From contig NZ_JAMRXH010000005.1 in the NCBI RefSeq assembly GCF_023740735.1, positions 62,001-126,000 on the forward strand: a DNA stretch of 64,000 bases, written 5' to 3'. The position numbers and the translations under genes were made by a program. The notes beneath the pieces are model-generated. The model saw nothing but the letters and a program-made list of their open reading frames with translations. It did not search any database and was not told the DNA's origin. Below, piece by piece: positions 51,239 through 59,213 of this stretch. Origin of the DNA: Nocardia sp. CDC159. GTDB lineage: Bacteria > Actinomycetota > Actinomycetes > Mycobacteriales > Mycobacteriaceae. Positions within the stretch are counted from its first letter, which is position 1; every line of letters begins with the position of its first letter.

Positions 51239-54070
51239 TCAGCCCCAGCGCCCCACGTACGTCAACGCCCGCTGGGCCTCCCAGGTCTTGGCCTTCTGGA
51301 AGGCCGTGTCCAGGTCGGGAGTGGACATGTGGATCGTTGTGCTCTGGTCGACCTTGTTCTCCCAGCCGGTGCCGGGGAGGGCGCGTAATGGGATGGGCAG
51401 GGATTGGGTCAGGCCCGCCAGCCCGTTCTCGCCGTCGTTGATCGCCTGCAGCAGTGCGCGATTCGCGTCGGCGGCCTTGGCGTTGACGACGAATTCGCCG
51501 TCGGACAGCCATGCGGGGATGAGGTCGCCGATCGATGAGCCGGGGCCGCGGACACCTCCGCCGCGGGCCAGGAACGTGGCCGGGGGGAAATGCATCCGGT
51601 GGTTGAACATCGGGTGGGACGCACCCGCCGCCATACCGCCGTATTGGCCGTTGCCGCGTGCGCCGCCCATCTCGAAGTTCACACCGTTCGGCAGGGTGGC
51701 GGCGGTGTGGCCGTCGGTGCCGCCGCGGTGGTACCAGCCGATGTCGAGGCTGCCCGCAGGGCCGGAACCCCATCGGGCGCCGCGCTTCATCAGCTCGGCT
51801 GCCTCGTCGGCGGTCGAGAAACGGGAACCGAACGGGGGCATACCGGCTACGAAATTGGCGAGCGCGGCTACGGCACCGGAGCAGTCGCCCCAGTTCACCC
51901 CGCCCCACTTGTATGGCTTGCCCTCCACGTCCTTGGCGAACTCGATCAGCGAGAGCGCCTTCGCGGACAACCCACCCGGTTGCTGCTCCGAATCATCGGA
52001 CGGCGAATTACTCGAAGGCTCGAGAGATTCGGTGCTCTCCAGCGCCGTCTGCGCATCATCCGCACGCTTCTTCTCGATGGCATTGTGCGCCCCGGCGACG
52101 GCCTGGAACAGGTACGGCACCCGGTCGGCACCGAACACACCGAGCGCGTCGCCGACCATGCCGGATACGAAATTGCCTGCCGCACCGGCGAATCCGGAAA
52201 ACGCGTTCGACCACGCGGCCTGCACCGGGTCGGCCTTCTTGCCCTCGTCGGTATCGGGCTTGCCGCCGGGGCCGAAGAAGAACCGATTCGCCGCGTCCTG
52301 TGCCTGCGCGCCGAGCAGATCCGACCAGCTCGAGTGCACGACGCCGCCGTCGGCGAATCTCGGCACGTTTCCGGCGTTGATCGACTCCAGCAGTGGCAGA
52401 TTCCGCTCTGTCGCAGCGGCATTCACGATGTACTCGCCATTGGAGGCGAGCACCGGGATCCGGTCCTCGCGCGGCCCACCGGGACCACTCAGCAGACCGC
52501 CATCGGCCTTCTTTTCCGGACTGGCGAAGTTGACCAGCGTCTCACCGAAACTGCGCAACAAGGAACCGGGGCCGATATCGGGCACCTTTTTCAGAATGTT
52601 CCCGATCGTGCCGATGACCGTCTTGATGGTGCCGACGATCCCGTTCCATACGCCATTGATGGTGTCGCCCATCGAACCGAAGAACCCACCGACGGTCTCG
52701 ACACTGGCCTTGAACATCGGGACGACCGTCCCACTCCAAGTGTCGGAGAACCACTTACCGACGGGGACCAACACATTCTTGTAGACCCAGTCGAACGCCG
52801 TCTTGACCTTGTCCCAGTTCTGCACCAGCAGCGTGATGACGCCGATCGCGGCGGTGATCGCGGTGACCACCATCCCGAGCGGATTCGAGCGCATGGCCGA
52901 GTTCAGATTCTTCTGCGACCCGGCCATATCCGTGGTCGCCTTGGCCGCGGACTTCTGCACCTTGGCAGAGTTGGCCACCTCCGCGGAAAGCTTCTTGACC
53001 CCCTCGGACGAGCCCTTCACCGCTTCGGCCGACTTCTTCATCGCCTCGGTCGACGCCTTCGCCGCATCCGCGGTCTTCTTCATCGCGTCGGCGGAGGTGT
53101 TCGCCGCGCCCGCCGTCTGCGAAGGTTTGGCCCCCGCCCTCTGCTGTGGGCTCGTTTCGGAAGGCTGCGGATTACCTTGGGCGCCTTGCCCGCTCACCCC
53201 CAGCGCAGCACCACCGAGCAGGGTCTGTGCCATGTCAGGGCCTTGCTGGAGCATGTCCTCCGCGAAGGCCGCAGGGTCGCCCACCGCCGCCGCCAGCGCC
53301 GGTGCCATCCCGACCGCACCGGCCACGCCACCCACCAGTCCGGCCGCCCCACCGGCCCTCCCGGCCATCCCTTTGAAACGAGTGGCCGCCGACCCTGGCG
53401 CTGCCTTCAGCTTCCCCGCGAGATTGCCCAACCGGCCCGGCTTCTTCAGTTGATCCCGGTGCGGGGTGCCAGGGCCGAATCCCGGATGTTTCCGGGACGC
53501 CGGGGTACCGCGCTCGGTCGATCGCGCGTCCTTTCCGAGCGGAGCGTTTTCAGCGGCCCTCGACCCGTCCGCGGACAGCCCGGCCTGCTGGTTCACCGCG
53601 GCATTCGTCCGCTGCGAACTCTCGATGATCGCCTCGTAGACGGCGTCGCCGGTCAAACCCGCGGCACGGTTGTCTTCGACAAGGGTGTCGAAGGTCGGGC
53701 CGTCGGGGTTGCCATAGATTCCGAAATCGCGTCGGCGTTGCTCGTAGACGCGCTCTTCGTCCGGATCCAGTTCGCGCGCACCCAAGCGGGCATCGTGCCG
53801 GATACGCTGGGCGCGTCTCGCTCGCTCTTCGAGGCCCACCCCCTCACTGATCCACTGCTCGTTCAATGCGGGGATCTTTCGATCCTGCGCGTTGTACCAG
53901 CTTCTGATCTTGAGCCCGGTTTGCTCAGCGGAATCATCCGGGCTCAACGTGAACTCACCGAGATTCTGCGGAACTGGGACTCTGGTTCGTGGAGGAAGTG
54001 GCCCCTGAATAGGTGGGAGAAATTTTCTGGGCACGTAACCAGGAGGCGTACTGCCCTCATTGGAGGTCAT
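51239..54070 (-). CDS. Tape-measure protein with N-terminal toxin-like domain and NlpC/P60 domain
   Basis: 943 aa. Residues about 45-170 form a charged helical domain (ALNEQWISEGVGLEERARRA, IRHDARLGARELD, LTGDAVYEAIIESSQRTNAA) that resembles C-terminal toxin domains of Rhs/WXG-type polymorphic toxins, from memory. Then a Gly/Ala hydrophobic region (about 230-280), KxxA/SxxAMKK repeats, hydrophobic helices (NPLGMVVTAITAAIGVITLL) and the ADGG/GEYIVNAA repeats. An intact NlpC/P60 domain near 700-810 has DCSG and GHTAATL. C-terminal IHMSTPDLDTAFQKA. Tape-measure proteins set tail length and enter the target. A terminator-like hairpin lies just upstream. Confidence 0.85.
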   Translation of the reverse strand: MTSNEGSTPPGYVPRKFLPPIQGPLPPRTRVPVPQNLGEFTLSPDDSAEQTGLKIRSWYNAQDRKIPALNEQWISEGVGLEERARRAQRIRHDARLGARELDPDEERVYEQRRRDFGIYGNPDGPTFDTLVEDNRAAGLTGDAVYEAIIESSQRTNAAVNQQAGLSADGSRAAENAPLGKDARSTERGTPASRKHPGFGPGTPHRDQLKKPGRLGNLAGKLKAAPGSAATRFKGMAGRAGGAAGLVGGVAGAVGMAPALAAAVGDPAAFAEDMLQQGPDMAQTLLGGAALGVSGQGAQGNPQPSETSPQQRAGAKPSQTAGAANTSADAMKKTADAAKASTEAMKKSAEAVKGSSEGVKKLSAEVANSAKVQKSAAKATTDMAGSQKNLNSAMRSNPLGMVVTAITAAIGVITLLVQNWDKVKTAFDWVYKNVLVPVGKWFSDTWSGTVVPMFKASVETVGGFFGSMGDTINGVWNGIVGTIKTVIGTIGNILKKVPDIGPGSLLRSFGETLVNFASPEKKADGGLLSGPGGPREDRIPVLASNGEYIVNAAATERNLPLLESINAGNVPRFADGGVVHSSWSDLLGAQAQDAANRFFFGPGGKPDTDEGKKADPVQAAWSNAFSGFAGAAGNFVSGMVGDALGVFGADRVPYLFQAVAGAHNAIEKKRADDAQTALESTESLEPSSNSPSDDSEQQPGGLSAKALSLIEFAKDVEGKPYKWGGVNWGDCSGAVAALANFVAGMPPFGSRFSTADEAAELMKRGARWGSGPAGSLDIGWYHRGGTDGHTAATLPNGVNFEMGGARGNGQYGGMAAGASHPMFNHRMHFPPATFLARGGGVRGPGSSIGDLIPAWLSDGEFVVNAKAADANRALLQAINDGENGLAGLTQSLPIPLRALPGTGWENKVDQSTTIHMSTPDLDTAFQKAKTWEAQRALTYVGRWG

Positions 54071-54110
54071 TTTTCATATACCTGTCGTTGCGTCATCGAG
54101 CAGCACGACA

Positions 54111-54138
54111 TCGGGCGGGCAAATGATTGCCCGCCCGA
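54111..54138 (-). terminator. Hairpin between immunity-like gene and tape measure
   Basis: A perfect 12-bp stem TCGGGCGGGCAA (54111-54122) with 54127-54138 and a 4-nt loop. It sits in the 166-nt gap between the immunity-like gene and the tape-measure gene on the same strand and may act as a partial terminator limiting toxin expression relative to the upstream genes. Confidence 0.7.
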
Positions 54139-54236
54139 ATTCGATTCAATATTCTCTGCTACTCGGACAGTTGCCGAGTCACGAGTCGTAGCCCCCGCGA
54201 TGGAAAGTCACCGACGCGAGGACGTACCGAGGGATG

Positions 54237-54467
54237 TCACCAACCAGGCGGCCGAGTCCAGTTGTCGGGAAAACTGTCGAACTCGTCCACCGGCTCACCG
54301 TCAGCGAACAGCGTATACGCGGACTCCGCCGGAAAATCCCCAATTTTGATCTCCAGTACCACACCGTCGACCACGGCCCGATATGGGAACTCCGCGCTGA
54401 AGGTGACGCCCTCCCTGCGGTTCAGCTCCCAGGACACCTCGCGGTCCCTGTACTCCGAGTAGGTCAT
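54237..54467 (-). CDS. Small candidate immunity protein
   Basis: 76 aa, acidic, from ATG 54467 (GGGAGGAA upstream). Sequence pattern VSWELNRREGVTFSAEFPYR, LEIKIGDFPAESAYTLFADG and FDSFPDNW is like short immunity proteins of polymorphic toxin systems I have seen in gene neighbourhoods, with beta-rich fold. It precedes the tape measure with the N-terminal toxin-like domain in the same order as the other immunity-like genes. Function is inference. Confidence 0.65.
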   Translation of the reverse strand: MTYSEYRDREVSWELNRREGVTFSAEFPYRAVVDGVVLEIKIGDFPAESAYTLFADGEPVDEFDSFPDNWTRPPGW

Positions 54468-54504
54468 TTCCCGTTCCTCCCGCTGAAGCGCCTACGGCAC
54501 ATTA

Positions 54505-54999
54505 TCATTCGTCTTCCGCCCCGGTGCCGACGTCACTCGGCGCCGACGCGGTGAACACATCGATGAGTTCCTGCATCGTCCGCAGCCGCCGTTCCTCCCG
54601 CACCCTCTCCACGGCCGTCACCGGCCGCGGCATCGGCTCGACCCGGGGTGGGTCCGCTCCGGCCGCGGCGATGACCGCGGCCTGCACGCCCTGCAGGCCG
54701 TCGATGATCGTCAGTAGGAGGTAGGTGTCGAGAGAGTAGCCGTCCGGGGTGGGGGCGTGGTCGGTGTCGTCGTCCAAGGCCAGGGCCTGTTCGGCCAGCT
54801 GTGTGTCCATCAGCAACGCGGACTTGTATCGCGACCCGCGCGGAAGGCGGTCCTTGAAGCGCCAGATGGTGCGCCAGTCGCGGATGCGAAGTTCTCTGGG
54901 CCCGAAGCATTCTCGGATATCGATGCCGCGTTCGAGCAGGTCGTAGTCGAGGGCGGCACCGAAACGATCCCAGAACTCTACGAGCCCGAGGATCCCCCC
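54505..54999 (-). CDS. Second tail assembly chaperone frame (reached by -1 frameshift)
   Basis: This frame has no good start of its own. It continues from the 111-aa chaperone gene through a slippery heptamer at 54999-54993, giving a fused product of about 269 aa. The sequence from ILGLVEFWDRFGAALDYDLL onwards matches the second chaperone of actinophage tails (DUF5361-type; DIRECFGPRELRIRDWRTIW). Such -1 frameshifted pairs guide tape-measure folding in lambda and most siphophages. Its acidic end is TASAPSDVGTGAEDE. Confidence 0.85.
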   Translation of the reverse strand, partial: GGILGLVEFWDRFGAALDYDLLERGIDIRECFGPRELRIRDWRTIWRFKDRLPRGSRYKSALLMDTQLAEQALALDDDTDHAPTPDGYSLDTYLLLTIIDGLQGVQAAVIAAAGADPPRVEPMPRPVTAVERVREERRLRTMQELIDVFTASAPSDVGTGAEDE

Positions 55000-55313
55000 G
55001 GCAGCTCCGCGGCGCCCTCGCCGTAGAAGTGGGCGTAGAGGTCGTTCTGGAAGGCGACCCACTCGTCGAGCGGGCGATCGGCGTAGAGCTCTTCGACGGC
55101 CTCGTATTGGTCGCCGAGCAGGATGGCCAATTGCCGTTCCTCGTCGTCGGTTTCGCGCAGGGCGCGGGCCTGACGGCGGGTGAGCGGCTGGATCGCGATG
55201 TCGGCGGTCAGGTGGTAGGGACCGCGGCGCTTGGCCGCGAGTTCCTGCTGGATCTCGTAGAAACGGCCTTCGTCACTGAGGCCGGGCTCGGTCTTCTTGC
55301 GCTGGTTCGCCAT
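54978..55313 (-). CDS. First tail assembly chaperone
   Basis: 111 aa from ATG 55313. Acidic, helical (RRQARALRETDDEERQLAIL, YEAVEELYADRPLDEWVAFQ), the usual gpG-type partner. The 0-frame ends with GAAELPGGSSGS; a fraction of ribosomes should slip back one base at GGGGGGA before that end and continue into the next frame. Confidence 0.86.
   Translation of the reverse strand: MANQRKKTEPGLSDEGRFYEIQQELAAKRRGPYHLTADIAIQPLTRRQARALRETDDEERQLAILLGDQYEAVEELYADRPLDEWVAFQNDLYAHFYGEGAAELPGGSSGS
54993..54999 (-). promoter_or_regulatory. Programmed -1 frameshift slippery site
   Basis: On the minus strand the heptamer GGGGGGA lies in frame as G GGG GGA, the X XXY YYZ form. Slipping by -1 converts GGG GGA TCC into GGG GGG ATC and joins the two chaperone frames exactly. 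This motif and place are standard in tail chaperone genes. Confidence 0.85.
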
Positions 55314-55437
55314 TGTCTTGTCTCCGGTTGGGCGCGATGTCGGTCATCCAAATCGCTGATTTCACTGTGGAATTCGGCCGCCGCGCATGCCCGTGCGTCG
55401 ACTGCGCTGGTACGCACAGGCATACGGCGGCGCTGAA

Positions 55438-55581
55438 CTACTTCTGTCGGCTCTTGGCCGCGGTGGCGGTGACCGGCTGGTGGCCGAACTTGAAGACCGC
55501 GTTGACGTACGAGGTGGCGTCGAACACCTGGTATTCGTTCTGGCCGTCGGTCAGGGTGACGGGGTATTGGGTGGGAATCAT
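55438..55581 (-). CDS. Very short tail-module protein between chaperone and major tail protein
   Basis: 47 aa: begins MIPTQYPVTLTDGQNEYQVF and ends in KSRQK. Codons have strong actinobacterial third-position bias, and the gene lies between the tail chaperone and the major tail protein, where many actinophages have a tiny gene. ATG at 55581. Function unknown. Confidence 0.75.
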   Translation of the reverse strand: MIPTQYPVTLTDGQNEYQVFDATSYVNAVFKFGHQPVTATAAKSRQK

Positions 55582-55678
55582 GGTGACCTGTCTGTTCTCT
55601 CCGGTACAGATTCAAGAAAGTGTGGGGGCGTGCGGTGACCGGAGACGCACGGCACGCCCCCACGTCGAGGGCTCGCGA

Positions 55679-56347
55679 TCAGCTGGCGGGAGCGGTCGCG
55701 AATCCGGCCTTGCCGACCAGCTTCTTCCAACCGGCCCCACCGAAGCCGTGCGCGACGGCGAAGCCGGCGGTGTCGTCCTTGAAAGCGGTCAGGGTGAGCT
55801 TCTGGGACAGGATGTTGGTCGCGGTCCACTGCTCACCGGCGTACTTGGTGACCGCCACCTTCGGCATCACCTTGAACACGTAGATCGGCAGCGCGTCGTT
55901 GCCGTCCTTGGCGATGACGATGGCCGAGTAGTAGGTGATCTGCTCGGAGGACGGCTGGGCGAAACGGATCTCACCGGACTGCGCGTCGGCCTTCACGGCC
56001 TCGAGGTTGGCGCTGGTGGTCAGCGCCAGGGTGAGCGCATTGGTCTGCTGCGGCTCGAACTCGATCGTCGTGGTGTCGCTGGTGATGTCGTTGCGGGACG
56101 GCTCCAGCTCGCCGTAGGACTCGATCGGGGCGGCGGTCACGTTGCGCGCGAAGGCAATTCCGGACTTCTTGTCGATCAGGCCGACCGACTTGTATTCCAC
56201 GGGCAGGGTCTGCAGCGCACCGGCCGAGTCGGTGAACCGCGCCGGGGCCGGGGTGTACCAGGGGGCGAGGAAGACCGCCGCGTCGAGCGGCTTCAGCAGC
56301 AGTTCGCGCTGCGCGTCCTTGAGCGTCATCAGGTTCGTGGCGGGCAT
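55679..56347 (-). CDS. Major tail tube protein
   Basis: 222 aa from ATG 56347. Beta-rich, begins MPATNLMTLKDAQRELLLKP, with DAAVFLAPWYTPAPARFTD and IESYGELEPSRNDITSD. Its position after the tail terminator and before the chaperone pair is that of the siphophage major tail protein that forms the tube. The upstream GGAGAA site supports the start. No Ig-like decoration domain. Confidence 0.86.
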   Translation of the reverse strand: MPATNLMTLKDAQRELLLKPLDAAVFLAPWYTPAPARFTDSAGALQTLPVEYKSVGLIDKKSGIAFARNVTAAPIESYGELEPSRNDITSDTTTIEFEPQQTNALTLALTTSANLEAVKADAQSGEIRFAQPSSEQITYYSAIVIAKDGNDALPIYVFKVMPKVAVTKYAGEQWTATNILSQKLTLTAFKDDTAGFAVAHGFGGAGWKKLVGKAGFATAPAS

Positions 56348-56384
56348 TTGTTCTCCATTCGTGGGATTGAATTTCCGCCGCCGA

Positions 56385-56840
56385 CTACTGGCGGCGGGCG
56401 TGCAGCGTGAAACCGATCTCGACCATCTGCTCGAGCGGGTCGAGATTCGGCAGATCCGCCACACCCTGGCTGCGCTGCACAGTGGGCGGAAAGTATTTGA
56501 CCTCGGCCGCGACCGTTTCCTCGGCCCAATCGATCAGCACGCCGTTCACGCGGGTGGCTGGAGTGTTGAGCATGGCCTCGCGGGCGCGGCCCGCGAGTTG
56601 CTGGGCCTCGGTGCGCGTGCGAGCCACGGCGACCACCCGGACCTTCGCGATATAGGTGATCTCGTTGCCGTCCAGCGTGCCGCCGAGCGTACGCACCCAC
56701 AGGAACGGCAACTTCGCGGTGAACTGATCACCCGTGGCGGGGAGGCTGGTGAGGGTGGTCGCCATCGGACCGAAGAGATCGAGCATGAACTGTTCGAAAT
56801 CCGGGAATTCGCCCGGTTTCGGATAGGTCGGCGTAGTCAC
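56385..56840 (-). CDS. Tail terminator-like protein
   Basis: 151 aa from GTG 56840. FEQFMLDLFGPMATTLTSLP at the start, central LPFLWVRTLGGTLDGNE, and RTRTEAQQLAGRAREAMLNT. The order terminator-major tail-chaperone is the siphovirus standard, and the fold is compatible with lambda gpU-like proteins. Coupled to the upstream small gene by a GTGA overlap. Family not formally recognised. Confidence 0.78.
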   Translation of the reverse strand: MTTPTYPKPGEFPDFEQFMLDLFGPMATTLTSLPATGDQFTAKLPFLWVRTLGGTLDGNEITYIAKVRVVAVARTRTEAQQLAGRAREAMLNTPATRVNGVLIDWAEETVAAEVKYFPPTVQRSQGVADLPNLDPLEQMVEIGFTLHARRQ

Positions 56841-56923
56841 TGCTTCACCCGCACGTCCACCTGCAAAGTGCCGGTGGCGATGGCATTTTCGCGATCGGTC
56901 TGAGTGTCGTCGTGTTCGGTCAT
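56837..56923 (-). CDS. 28-aa reading frame heading the tail operon
   Basis: The product is MTEHDDTQTDRENAIATGTL followed by QVDVRVKQ. It has an upstream GGAG site and a GTGA overlap with the terminator gene, so it is probably translated. In intact phages this position holds larger head-tail joining genes, so this could be an intact small gene or what is left of one. Low information content. Confidence 0.5.
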   Translation of the reverse strand: MTEHDDTQTDRENAIATGTLQVDVRVKQ

Positions 56924-57292
56924 GAGTTACTCCGTCGTGAGCGGATTCGACAGCGAAACGACAATGGCTTCGTCCACGGGCGTAGACGAAGCCATTGTCG
57001 AGAAGTATTGGGAGGCCCGGAGATTCGGGATGGAGGCACAACTGTGGCGCTGCACAAAGCTTCACGTAGGCGAGCCGGTTTGTCAACTCCCCTCGCGTCG
57101 AATCATCGGAATTGCCTCGTAGACAGGGTTTTCCGGCAGGCTGCCGAAGCGACCCGCACACGAGTCCCACCGGATGGCGCACCGACTCCTCGAGACCAAT
57201 GCCTCCATCGAGGACCCGCAGTCCTCGAACCTCGAACCGCGTGCCGCGGAGTACCGTTGTGGACACTTGTACCAATGACGAGCGAGGATGCG
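56924..57292. promoter_or_regulatory. Divergent region of tail operon and TetR gene with a long perfect hairpin
   Basis: No gene seen. At 56959-56974 and 56985-57000 a perfect 16-bp inverted repeat (CGACAATGGCTTCGTC) with a 10-nt loop would make a strong hairpin on either strand; it may terminate leftward or rightward transcription or bind a regulator. Close to the TetR start, GTACCAATG (57270s) repeats part of the palindromic operator at 57925-57938. Confidence 0.6.
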
Positions 57293-57883
57293 ATGACGAG
57301 CCACGAAACGGCCGCGCGACCGCGCAGGCAGCGCCGCCACGATCCGGACCGTCCGCAGCGCATTGCGGAGGTGGTCGAGGAGCTCATTGCCGAGCGAGGG
57401 ATCGAGGGGCTCAGTCATCGGGCCATTGCCGAGCGTGCGGATGTGTCGCTCAGTTCGACGACCTATCACTACAAGGACCGCGAGGCGCTGATCCGGGTGG
57501 GTCTGCAGCGGACCGTGGATCGATTTGCCGCCTATATGCGGGAGTGGGCCGCGGAGCATGCGGGCGATACACCCGAAGAACTCGCCGATGCGCTCGCCGA
57601 TGCGGTGGTCGCTACGGCCACCGGGCCCGGCCGCATCGGGGCGGTCGTGGAGTACGAGCTCTACGTGGCCGCGCTGCGTCGGCCGGGCCTGCGCGACCTC
57701 GCCGCGCGTGACACCTCGGGCACGATCGAGGCGCTGACTCCGCTGGTGGGGCCGGTTCGAGCGGCCGCGCTCCAGGCCGCGATGAACGGGCTGTGTCTGC
57801 AGTCGATGGCGGCCCCGACACCGCCGGACCGGGCCGAGATCCGCGCGGTGCTCGGCCTGATACTCGGGGTCTCTCCCGCCTGA
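57293..57883 (+). CDS. TetR-family transcriptional regulator
   Basis: 196 aa from ATG 57293 (GAGG 5 nt upstream; ATG 57275 is also in frame). N-terminal HTH: RIAEVVEELIAERGIEGLSH then RAIAERADVSLSSTTYHYKD, typical TetR. The C-terminal ligand domain is divergent, as usual. It likely represses itself and the VOC gene, since a perfect 14-bp palindrome lies between them. Confidence 0.9.
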   Translation: MTSHETAARPRRQRRHDPDRPQRIAEVVEELIAERGIEGLSHRAIAERADVSLSSTTYHYKDREALIRVGLQRTVDRFAAYMREWAAEHAGDTPEELADALADAVVATATGPGRIGAVVEYELYVAALRRPGLRDLAARDTSGTIEALTPLVGPVRAAALQAAMNGLCLQSMAAPTPPDRAEIRAVLGLILGVSPA

Positions 57884-57924
57884 GCGAGCGGACCGCGCGA
57901 GTGACCCCGCTCTCATTTCATTGG

Positions 57925-57938
57925 TACGGACGTCCGTA
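57925..57938. promoter_or_regulatory. Palindromic operator before the VOC gene
   Basis: TACGGACGTCCGTA is a perfect 14-bp palindrome 47 nt before the VOC start, followed by a TAAACT-like -10 element (57942-57950). Its arm TTGGTAC... is partly repeated (GTACCAATG) near the TetR start. This is a natural TetR-type operator. Confidence 0.75.
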
Positions 57939-57984
57939 ACGATAAACTGATAGCCGAGGGGTAGCCATCAATCGAGGAGGGATC

Positions 57985-58404
57985 ATGACCTTTGCACCCT
58001 GTATCAGCGTGCGCGACACCGCCACCAGCATCGAGTTCTACACATCGCTCGGCTTCGAGGTGGACTCCAGCACCGCCCGGCCCGGCGACGACATCCATAT
58101 GCTGCTCTTCCGCGGCCAGTTCTGCGCCATGATCTATCGCAACGCCGATCTGAAGAACTGGCTGCCCGTGCTCGCGGACACACCGGTCGGATTCGCGGGC
58201 ATGTTCTATCTCGGCGTCGACGATATCGATGCTGTGTATCAACGGTTTTCGGCGCTGGCCGAGATCGTCAAGCCGATGGGCGGCGATCACACCGGCCAGC
58301 GCATGTTCTACTTCCGCGATCCCGACGGCTACGTCATCGGCGTCAACGACGCGGCCGCCCTGCAGGCCAGCGACCTGGGCAAATACGCCGAACCCGCGAG
58401 CTGA
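57985..58404 (+). CDS. VOC-superfamily (glyoxalase/bleomycin-resistance-like) protein
   Basis: 139 aa. Two beta-alpha-beta-beta-beta modules with ISVRDTATSIEFYTSLGFEV and the metal-type C-terminal block FYFRDPDGYVIGVND. VOC proteins act as isomerases, dioxygenases or drug-binding proteins. Regulated in all likelihood by the upstream TetR through the palindrome at 57925. Confidence 0.88.
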   Translation: MTFAPCISVRDTATSIEFYTSLGFEVDSSTARPGDDIHMLLFRGQFCAMIYRNADLKNWLPVLADTPVGFAGMFYLGVDDIDAVYQRFSALAEIVKPMGGDHTGQRMFYFRDPDGYVIGVNDAAALQASDLGKYAEPAS

Positions 58405-58485
58405 ACCGAAAATTCCTCCGTCAAGGACCCAGAACTTCGTCGGCGTGTCCGTTTCGACCAACCGCAAAGCGGGCACGCCCGTGGC

Positions 58486-58794
58486 ATGTACAGATATCGC
58501 ACTTATCGAGCCCGGGGCGGCGCCGGTAGCGGGGCCGCGGCCATCATCAGCGCTGTCGGCGCGGTCTTCGCGGTCATCGAGGCCATCTACATCCTGATGC
58601 TGGTGCTGAACGCGAACCCCGACAACCGGTTCTTCACCTTCATCAAGGGCCTGGCCGAGCCGCTGGCGCTGTTCTTCCCGGGCCTGTTCCACACCGGCAA
58701 CGGCGACCTGGACGTGATCATCAATTACGGTCTGGCAGCGGTGTTCTGGCTCGTGGTGACCGGTCTCATCGCCCGTCTGGTGGCCCGCTTCTAG
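58486..58794 (+). CDS. Small conserved membrane protein
   Basis: 102 aa with hydrophobic segments at about 15-42 (GAAAIISAVGAVFAVIEAIY) and 73-100, plus a short amphipathic part FKGLAEPLALF-like (FIKGLAEPLALFFPGLFH). It is conserved in actinobacteria from memory, function unknown. It ends 4 nt inside the convergent gene. Confidence 0.78.
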   Translation: MYRYRTYRARGGAGSGAAAIISAVGAVFAVIEAIYILMLVLNANPDNRFFTFIKGLAEPLALFFPGLFHTGNGDLDVIINYGLAAVFWLVVTGLIARLVARF

Positions 58795-59213
58795 GTCGCC
58801 GCGTGCCCGCGCGGGGTGAGCACCTCGAGGCGATGGTGGTGGAGGAATTCGAAGGCCGGGGCCCAGTGCCCGGTGACGACCTCCGCCGCACGGCCGACGG
58901 TGCGCACCGACGCGGCGCCGACGCGCGGATCCTCGCAGACGACGCGGGCCAGATGCCGTCCGGCGTGCACCGGGCCGGTGTCGAGATCGACCGTGCCGTC
59001 GGAACCCACCGGCCGCCAGGGCATGTCGACACCCGCGCTCGCGATCCGGCACACCCGACCGGCCTGCTCACCGGTCACATGCGCGGCGATCGACGTGCCG
59101 CCGCGCAGGGCGGCCGAAGGAGCCGCGGATGCGGTCGCGGCACCCACCGCGAAGATCACGCCCATCGCACCGACGAGCGCCAGGGACAGACGCGTGCGGC
59201 GGGGGCGACTCAT
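58791..59213 (-). CDS. Secreted small protein of unknown function
   Basis: 140 aa with a typical signal peptide (RRTRLSLALVGAMGVIFAVG, ending ATASAAP) and two cysteines (GRVCRIAS, RVVCED). Family unknown; it lies between the variable block and apt. Confidence 0.8.
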   Translation of the reverse strand: MSRPRRTRLSLALVGAMGVIFAVGAATASAAPSAALRGGTSIAAHVTGEQAGRVCRIASAGVDMPWRPVGSDGTVDLDTGPVHAGRHLARVVCEDPRVGAASVRTVGRAAEVVTGHWAPAFEFLHHHRLEVLTPRGHAAT

